A stretch of 64,000 nt of DNA from Mytilisepta virgata. Its lineage: Eukaryota > Mollusca > Bivalvia > Mytilida > Mytilidae. Shown here one piece after another: positions 57,559 to 64,000 of this stretch (the stretch's first letter is position 1; the number at the start of each line of letters is the position of its first letter). The stretch spans positions 930,001 through 994,000 of the forward strand of contig JAPWFG010000018.1 in NCBI GenBank assembly GCA_028015205.1, written 5' to 3'. Below the pieces are notes generated by a model. The model saw only the letters and a list, made by a program, of their open reading frames with translations, did no database searches and was not told where the DNA came from. Position numbers and translations under genes: made by a program.

Positions 57559-59079
57559 CATGTCCTTCCATGTACTGTCCTATAGTCTACATACATACAT
57601 GTGCTGCATTCTCATTTTAGTGTGGCTTTATGCTTTATTTACAATTTATTATAACTAAGTGCTATAAAATATTAATACTTTTTATAACCTGCTACTGCTT
57701 TAGTTTTAGTTTGCTGCTATACATATTATAGCAAATGTTTTTTTGTTCAGATCTAGGATAGTAAAAACTGTCAAAACATCCAGTCCAATACCAGCTAACT
57801 TGCTGCCAAATTTCATGAAGATATCTTTTATCAGCAAAAAGTTGGATTCTAAAAATATTCCAAATTTGTCAGGAGTGTGTTGCTTTTATGCTTGACATTA
57901 ATTAAAGCTGAATTTTCAATGTTTTGTAAAAATTGTAATGATGAACCCATGCTAATAAAGGTAGTTAATAATCATTCTTCAATACCAGATTTTTTAGATT
58001 ATTGATTTGTGTTATCATTGGGCAAATATCATTTAAATATAAATGCATTGTGAAGAGAGGTATGTGCCAAAAGTTCATATTGGAAAAAATCATTAAATAT
58101 CTTGCCATTTTTGTTTTTATTTTGTATTTTTTCCCCATTATATGTCTGTTAATGTATCATTTATGATTAAAATTTTGCATTTTAGCATGTAAAATTTATC
58201 TCAGATTATGTAGTGTTTGTATGTAAATATATAATGTAATGTCAGTTCGAAACTCCTGAAAGCTTAGGTTCTTTGCAGATTCTTAATAAAGATTATCCAT
58301 CTACCTATCTATCTTTGTCTTTGGCATTATATGTTTTATTTTCCCTGCTTTAATTTTAGAAATAGTTGACTGATTCTTGTTTAATTTGGATAAAAGGTCA
58401 CTTGCCACTAGAGACGGATTCCTATTTAAAATGTGTGCTGGCTTAGTTGAAACAGATTCAACACATGTGCAAAATTGCTTCATACCACACATACTCCTTT
58501 GAAGGGAAACTGTCAAGAAAAATGAAGTCACTATTTAGATGACAACCATAATCATGAAAATTTGATCGATCACACGCTTAAAAAAATGGTGTCCCATTAT
58601 GGATTTCTGAAAAATCAAACCCAATCAGGTTTTTAAACATGCTATGCCTTCATTTAAAGTCATATGAAACGCCGTGTTGAAAAAAAATGTGAACCTTTTT
58701 TTTTAACTAAATGGTTATTTAATAATATTAAACTAATTCATATGCTTGTTTTAGTGAAAAGTCTGTTTTCATTTAAAACTTCATGACATGTATGGCTTCT
58801 GAATTATTATATTCCGTTGTGTAATTGTTGCAAAGAATCACCGACTGCTTTTCCGTATGCATGATATACAACAGCCGCAACTGCGCAAGTAAAAAGAAAA
58901 TGTAAACAAACGAAGCCTACGTTAATAAACACATTTTTATTGATCAATGATGAAAGAAGACTTTTTATACACAATCATTATAAAACTGTTACAAGGTTTA
59001 ATTAACAAACAGGAACGCACAGAAAATATTTAAAAACAAATGAATAAACACAGCCCAATTATCACACATTTTTTTCAAC
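57559..59079. other. Gene-poor stretch
   Basis: No gene is recognised. AATAAAGATTATCCATCTAC followed by CTATCTATC at about 58286-58315 looks like a short retroposon tail, but no body could be delimited. Confidence 0.5.
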
Positions 59080-59433
59080 AGGTGAATTGACTTATTCATC
59101 TAGAAGGAAGTATGAGACTTAACTTGATTCAGTGACTATGTATTTGATATCTACTTGAGTTGATGTAATACCTCCCCCTATTAAGCCACATCAAGATATG
59201 GCCCCATTTAGCATTTGCTCTGTCTGTCAACAGTTTTTGTCAACCGAAAAATTTTTGAAGTACAGATGTGACATTTTTCACAGTTTTTGTCTCGCCTGCG
59301 ACTTCTGTCACAGAAAGCGAGACTTAGGGATAGTGATCCGGTGGTGGCAACATTAGCTCTTGACTTAAAAGCTTAATATTTCAGAAGGTAGAAGACCTGG
59401 ATACTTCATACTTTGTATAGAGATGCCTTATGC
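59080..59433 (+). repeat. Duplicated 350-bp block, copy 2
   Basis: Near-identical to 51460-51812, ending abruptly at GATGCCTTATG. It contains the first part of family B (from about 59285). Confidence 0.85.
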
Positions 59434-60104
59434 TTTTGTTGATTGTTCATCAATGAAAACGTGCCGAAGAACGTCGGAAGCTCAACTTGAAAATAAATTA
59501 GCAGACATGGTTTCCATTATAAATCAACAAACGCATTGTTTTGTTTGTAAATTACACATTATAGATTCATTATAAAAGGTTGAAACGTGCACAAAGGTCT
59601 TAGTATATGTGCATGTATTGGATGAATAATTTAGTGAACATAATTTTTACCACCAACTCGTTTTATATGACTAAGTTTGAATGAAATCTTTTCAGTGGAT
59701 GGAAGCATTAACTAGGCGACAACATACTTAACTTTGAGTCAACAACTATTTGTAGCTTTGGGTATAATAAACCATATGATATGTAGATCCAGCCTTCCTA
59801 TTTTACACTTGGAAACGGGTATTTGGAAAATGCCACAATTTCAACAATATACCACCAAGATATAATAAATTTATTTATTTAGTGGTCACCAAGTCATAAA
59901 AAGGAAACCCATACTTAGCAGTGTGCTCTGAAAGGCCCAAATATAAATGAGTAATTGCTTATTGTAAGGCCTAAATCAACAATAAGTGATTGTAGGTAAA
60001 AGTCAACATTTTTTTATCATGATCAGCTATTAAGAGGACTGCAAATCTGTCTTCAATGCAAAATTTCAGAAAGTGTATTGATTAACAGATTACACCAACA
60101 ATAA

Positions 60105-60250
60105 AAACATAAGAAGATGTGGTATAATTGCTAATGAGAACAAGGCATGATGTTTTTTTTTCGCCTCTGGGTAAACGCCACCTAGCCAACTTACACGAGA
60201 GGGCTCACAATGTCAAATAACCAAACGCATAGATTCCCAGCATTAATTTT
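60105..60250 (+). repeat. Dispersed 'agatgtggtataattgctaa' repeat, copy 2
   Basis: AAGAAGATGTGGTATAATTG then CTAATGAGAACAAGG parallels 48950. Further on, TCGCCTCTGGGTAAACGCCA and CACACGAG-like text have no match in the window. Confidence 0.35.
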
Positions 60251-60444
60251 CTATGTTCCCTCACCTTTGCAGACTGGGAAAGTGTCATAAAACAGTAAAT
60301 CAAATATCAATAACGTGATGGATTAGTAGAAATTTACATATCCAATTTGTAATCAAATAATTTGCATGTGTCTATCATTTGGATCACTGCATGGGGTATT
60401 CAACTGTATGCAATGTAGAAAAAAATATATTTATTATAATATAA

Positions 60445-61249
60445 TTAGCTTTGTTGCACTGATTCCAGATATGCCACTACATCTATAAACATATAAATAC
60501 CATGCACTAAGTTTTTATAGTTTTCAACAGGATTCACAATTGCTGTCAAATGTTCCATCTGTTGGTCATTTAATGGACAGTGTATTGTCTGTACATTACT
60601 ATCATAATCTTCAGTTGTGTTATCTTCGTTATCATCTCCTAATTCTTCAATTCCATAATCATAATAATCGTTTGGTCCAAATCCTTCTAATTCCTCAGCG
60701 TCACCAGCCTGTAGCATTAGGTCAGATATCGATACACAACCAGAATGCATGTTCCTCAAAACACCTTGGATGAAGATTTGGTATGGAGTCCTACTGTTTT
60801 CAGTGGATAATCCATGACTATTGTACTGTAGTTGGAACATTTCAAGAGACTTATTTATTCTGGGAATAAAAACATACTGAAAGGCCCACATGTGCAAGGC
60901 AGATGTTAGATCCAGTACCTTTGATTTTTCCATGTATGAGAATAAGCTATAATATTCATTGCTGACGGAGTCCCAGAGGTCTACCCACAGCCTTTCAATC
61001 CTTTGATTATGGGAGCTTTTACCCTTGATTGCACTTCCTCTATTTTCCCCACGATATCCTTCCATGAATATGCATATATCTACATTTTCTGTCCCATGAT
61101 CCACTCTGATACGTGAAGGAATACCAAATTTTCGAGTAGCATATGTAAACAAGTCAAAGACAGTTGTTGACTTGTTGTTATTGCTGCCATGAAGAAAAGT
61201 AACCAGTCGACTGAAGCCGTCAATTCCTCCGTGAATAACCACTCCCCAT
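60445..61249 (-). CDS. Integrase core (DDE, rve-type) gene, 3' exon only
   Basis: The minus-strand frame extends to 61317, but a clear acceptor (TTTCGATTGCAG) ends at 61250, and the real exon starts with the base completing a codon before WGVVIHGGIDGFSR. Within the 290-codon frame the acidic residues D33 (GGIDGFSR), D73 (RVDHGTEN) and E109 (NQRIERLW) are visible, the last two with 35 residues between. NNNKSTTVFDLF, GSAIKGKSSHN and LWDSVSNEYY are typical of the integrase-core proteins common in invertebrate and fish genomes (recalled). In such proteins the first catalytic Asp usually lies just upstream (W-H-x-D-G-N-H), which would be on the missing exon. An acidic tail (residues 226-262) precedes the stop. 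The upstream exon was not found up to the window end, so the gene is partial or broken. Confidence 0.7.
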
Positions 61250-61473
61250 CTGCAATCGAAATTTAACAAAATTATGGAAGGTACAACAATGAACATTGAC
61301 ATGTTAAGCATTCCCACACTTATAATACTTATAATATCTTATATACGCTTAAAAATTGAAAGTCCTGTTATTAAGCTGTTTTTTTTTTTGGGGGGGGGGT
61401 ATTAATTCCATAGTGGAAGGAATAAGGTAAAGAGGAACATGGTAGTAATCTACTTTATTTCATTGTCTTGCCT

Positions 61474-61575
61474 GCGACTTCTGTGGCAGAAAGTGAGACT
61501 TAATGATAAGAATTTCTGTCTGTCATATGACCATTGTCCTTGACCTCATTTTCATGGTTTAGTGACTAAACGAAC
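61474..61575 (+). repeat. Family B fragment
   Basis: CTTGCCTGCGACTTCTGTGG then CAGAAAGTGAGACTTA and CCTTGACCTCATTTTCATGG match the start of family B. A reversed family A element follows directly. Confidence 0.6.
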
Positions 61576-62335
61576 GCTGAACAGTTGGGCCAAGTATGGA
61601 CACAATATTCAAGCTTTTTAATGTGATTAAATATTTGACACGTCATATGTTTTTGATACACAATGAATGTGGCCAAAGAACTAAAACAAGCTGAAATTGG
61701 ACATTTACCTATTTTGGTCCAATATCTAAAATCTAAATACGTTAGATTCAGCACTAAAAAAAAAATAACCACAGAATTCAATTTTTTTTTAAATCAAAAA
61801 GGTTTAATTTTGGACCCTTTGGATCTCAACGTGCACCAACACGGCCCAAAATCTAAAATCTAAATCCAGTTAGATTCAACATTTCAAAATATCCAATTCA
61901 TTGAATTTTTGATAATATCAAACAAAGTTTAATTTGGACCCGATTTGGACCAACTTGAAAACTGGGCCCAAAATTAAAAATCTAAATACATGTTTAGATT
62001 CAGCATACCAAAGAACCTAAAGAAATTAATTTTTGTTTAAATCAAAGTAAGTTTAACTTTGGACCTTAATATGGATTTGAAAACGGGGCCCAAAATAAAA
62101 AAATATCCAAATACACCGTTAGATTCAGCATATCATAGAACAACAAATATTAAGTTTTGATGAATTAAAAAAAAATAAAAGATAACCCTTTGGCCGTCAA
62201 CATGGACCAGTTTCAAACGGGGCCCAATATCCAAATCAAATACACGGTAAGAACCCCAAAATTTCAAGTCTGAATTAATCCCAAATTGAAAATGGTTAAC
62301 AGATTTGTATTTATTTTTAATTTAAGATTTCTTGT
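61572..62335 (-). repeat. Family A copy 4, reversed
   Basis: GAACGCTGAACAGTTGGG, AAATATTTGACACGTCATA and repeated TCCAAATACACCGTTAGATT CAGCATA units are the reverse complement of the 43330-43900 part of copy 3, including its 135-bp tandem units in diverged form. The terminal palindrome is missing. Confidence 0.65.
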
Positions 62336-62373
62336 TGTTGTGCAATACTGAGTAAATCAGTTTTCAGACTATA

Positions 62374-63903
62374 TATACTCTCTCAAAAAAGAAACGCAAC
62401 ATCAGATTATCTTTTTGAAATATTATTTTTCCGGACAAATAACCAATAAATATCAAAATATATGTACACATGATCATAATTACACCTTCATAAAAAGTTT
62501 CCAGGTACAATCATTTAAATTCATCCACCCGTAAACAACTTTGGTCGCAATCTGGGACACCCTACGATTTACGCATTGCCAAAAACTGGGTCGACTTTCA
62601 CGTGCAAATCATGGGTTATTTTTTAGCTCAGTCAGTCGGTATAAAAACCCGGTATTTCTTTTCATGAATGCATTCGTAAAATAAAATTCTGATGAGGTGA
62701 CGCTATGCCAAGGTTAGACGCTGCTACCCGGAATATCGCTATCGGACGACTAGAGGCCGGAGAATCACAGAATGCTGTTGCTGTAACGTACAATGTTCAT
62801 CGTAGCACAATTTCACGCCTTTGGGGACGCTACCTGCAGCTTGGTACTACGACAGATCGGCCACGTTCAGGGCGCCCGCGTGTTACAACCAGGGCGCAAG
62901 ATCGTTACATCAGACTTTTCCATCTGCGGAATAGGACTATTGCTGCAACAGAAACAGCTGTAAACGTCCCTGGGTTGCGCCGTATATCAGCACAGACAGT
63001 ACGCAATCGGTTACGTTCTCATGGATTGAGGGCAAGAAGACCTTACTTTGGAGCAACACTGAGACGCCAACACCGCCGAGCGAGGGTTAGATGGTGTACT
63101 ACAGTTCGTGCATGGAATTTACAGAACTGGAGAAGAGTATGGTTCAGCGATGAGTCACGTTTTCAACTAGAAAAGCGAGATGGTCGCATACGTGTGTATA
63201 GGCGCCGAAACGAACGTTTTGCGCAAAACTGTGTTGTGGAGAGAGACAATTTTGGCGGAGGCAGTGTTATGATTTTGGCCGCTATTTCTTATGCCAGAAA
63301 CACACAGCTGATACATATCCAAGGCAACCTGAACGCTGTTAGGTATAGAGACGAAATTTTACGACCTCATTTATTGCCCGTAATTGACATTCGGAGAGAA
63401 ATTTTTCAGCACGACAATGCCCGACCACATACAGCACGTGTAACAGTAGACTTTTTAGAACAACAGAATGTCAATGTGATCCGTTGGCCGTCACGATCAC
63501 CCGATCTTAATCCAATTGAACATTTGTGGGATGAAGTGGATCGGCGCGTGCGCCAACGACAACCACCACCGCAAAATCTGCAACAATTACAGCAGGCACT
63601 TCAGTTTGAGTGGCAAAGGATACCGCGTGTTCGAACTCAGCGTTTAATTCAATCTATGCCAAGAAGAGTCGGGGCTGTGTTACAAGCAAATGGTGGACAT
63701 ACCAGATATTGACAATTTATGAGTGATTTATTGACAATATGTGACAAACTGTGATATTCCAAGGTAAAAGAACTCATGAACAAGAAGTGTGCCAATTTTT
63801 GCATTCCTGTGTAAATTATTTATATCATAAATTATGAAAATAATATATGAAGTAAATTTCCTATTTTCTGTATGTTGCGTTTCTTTTTTGAGAGAGTATA
63901 TAT
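62374..63903 (+). mobile_element. Tc1-type transposon, apparently complete
   Basis: Inverted ends containing CTCTCTCAAAAAAGAAACGC (from 62378) and, at the right, GCGTTTCTTTTTTGAGAGAG (63877-63896) enclose a single uninterrupted transposase frame. The flanks are TA-rich (ATATATA left, TATATATA right), fitting TA target choice but hiding the exact duplication. The inverted repeats are short (about 30 bp). GC content inside the gene is visibly higher than around it. Confidence 0.9.
62705..63712 (+). CDS. Tc1/mariner transposase, 335 aa, DD34E
   Basis: Cuts and joins its own element at TA sites. The N-terminal half shows a helix-turn-helix (about 14-40, ending VHRSTISRLWGRY) and the basic GRPR linker (56-59) between the two DNA-binding helices. 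Catalytic residues are D in WFSDESRF, D in FQHDNARPHTA and E in SPDLNPIEHLWDE, with 34 residues between the second D and E. No stop or frameshift interrupts it. The length fits full Tc1 transposases. The start ATG at 62705 follows a TATAAAA-like box at about 62640. The gene stands alone within its inverted repeats. Whether it is expressed cannot be told. Coding integrity suggests recent activity. Confidence 0.95.
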   Translation: MPRLDAATRNIAIGRLEAGESQNAVAVTYNVHRSTISRLWGRYLQLGTTTDRPRSGRPRVTTRAQDRYIRLFHLRNRTIAATETAVNVPGLRRISAQTVRNRLRSHGLRARRPYFGATLRRQHRRARVRWCTTVRAWNLQNWRRVWFSDESRFQLEKRDGRIRVYRRRNERFAQNCVVERDNFGGGSVMILAAISYARNTQLIHIQGNLNAVRYRDEILRPHLLPVIDIRREIFQHDNARPHTARVTVDFLEQQNVNVIRWPSRSPDLNPIEHLWDEVDRRVRQRQPPPQNLQQLQQALQFEWQRIPRVRTQRLIQSMPRRVGAVLQANGGHTRY

Positions 63904-64000
63904 ACTTATTTACACACCCTTTTTATTTAATCCAACTGAAAATCCTTGCCCCCCCCCCCTTTTCCCTGTAATTCCTAAACATTTTGAGCCATAACTCCCA

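Overview
This is an AT-rich metazoan nuclear window. Its intron-exon genes, dense short repeats and repeat families (poly-G/poly-T-rich elements, (ATCC)-tailed SINEs, 'cttgacctcattttcatggttcagtgg' type elements) point to a bivalve mollusc, probably a mussel (Mytilidae). The species assignment is inference. No bacterial, organellar or viral gene was found.

Three host genes could be rebuilt exon by exon with consistent splice phases. (1) A small three-exon minus-strand gene (10487-13294, 143 aa) that I read as the orthologue of sperm microtubule inner protein SPMIP11/TEX49. (2) A complete ten-exon CCT5 gene (chaperonin TCP-1 epsilon subunit, 541 aa, 13706-23223, plus strand). It lies head-to-head with SPMIP11, with 411 bp between the two start codons. 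(3) A sixteen-exon gene (33885-55039, plus strand, 755 aa) for a G2E3-like HECT-domain E3 ubiquitin ligase. It contains three tandem copies of a 66-nt phase-0 exon and a 21-bp minisatellite just upstream of its start codon.

The rest is mobile or repetitive DNA. 1-9540: a retroelement remnant, a duplicated 412-bp hairpin-bearing repeat, foldback elements and tRNA-derived SINEs. 9990-13050: SINE, MITE and LINE remnants in and next to SPMIP11. CCT5 introns: a SINE, a 796-bp CAGGG-ended MITE with a 6-bp target duplication, and other repeats. 23.2-33.9 kb: intergenic repeats, including one element nested inside another. HECT gene introns: a second copy of the CAGGG MITE, a Harbinger-type MITE with a TAA duplication, a 138-bp MITE with a 6-bp duplication, and several kilobase-scale families. 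55-60 kb: a minisatellite and a non-autonomous Helitron inserted in an (AT)n microsatellite. 60.4-63.9 kb: an exon of an integrase-core (DDE) gene and an apparently intact Tc1-type DD34E transposon with terminal inverted repeats.

The three host genes act in separate pathways: axoneme structure, cytosolic protein folding and ubiquitin transfer. The SPMIP11/CCT5 pair probably shares a promoter. I saw no clear undescribed multi-gene system. The most informative items are the CAGGG MITE family, the triplicated HECT exon, the shared promoter with RFX/FOX/CRE-like and ETS-like motifs, and the Helitron in a microsatellite.
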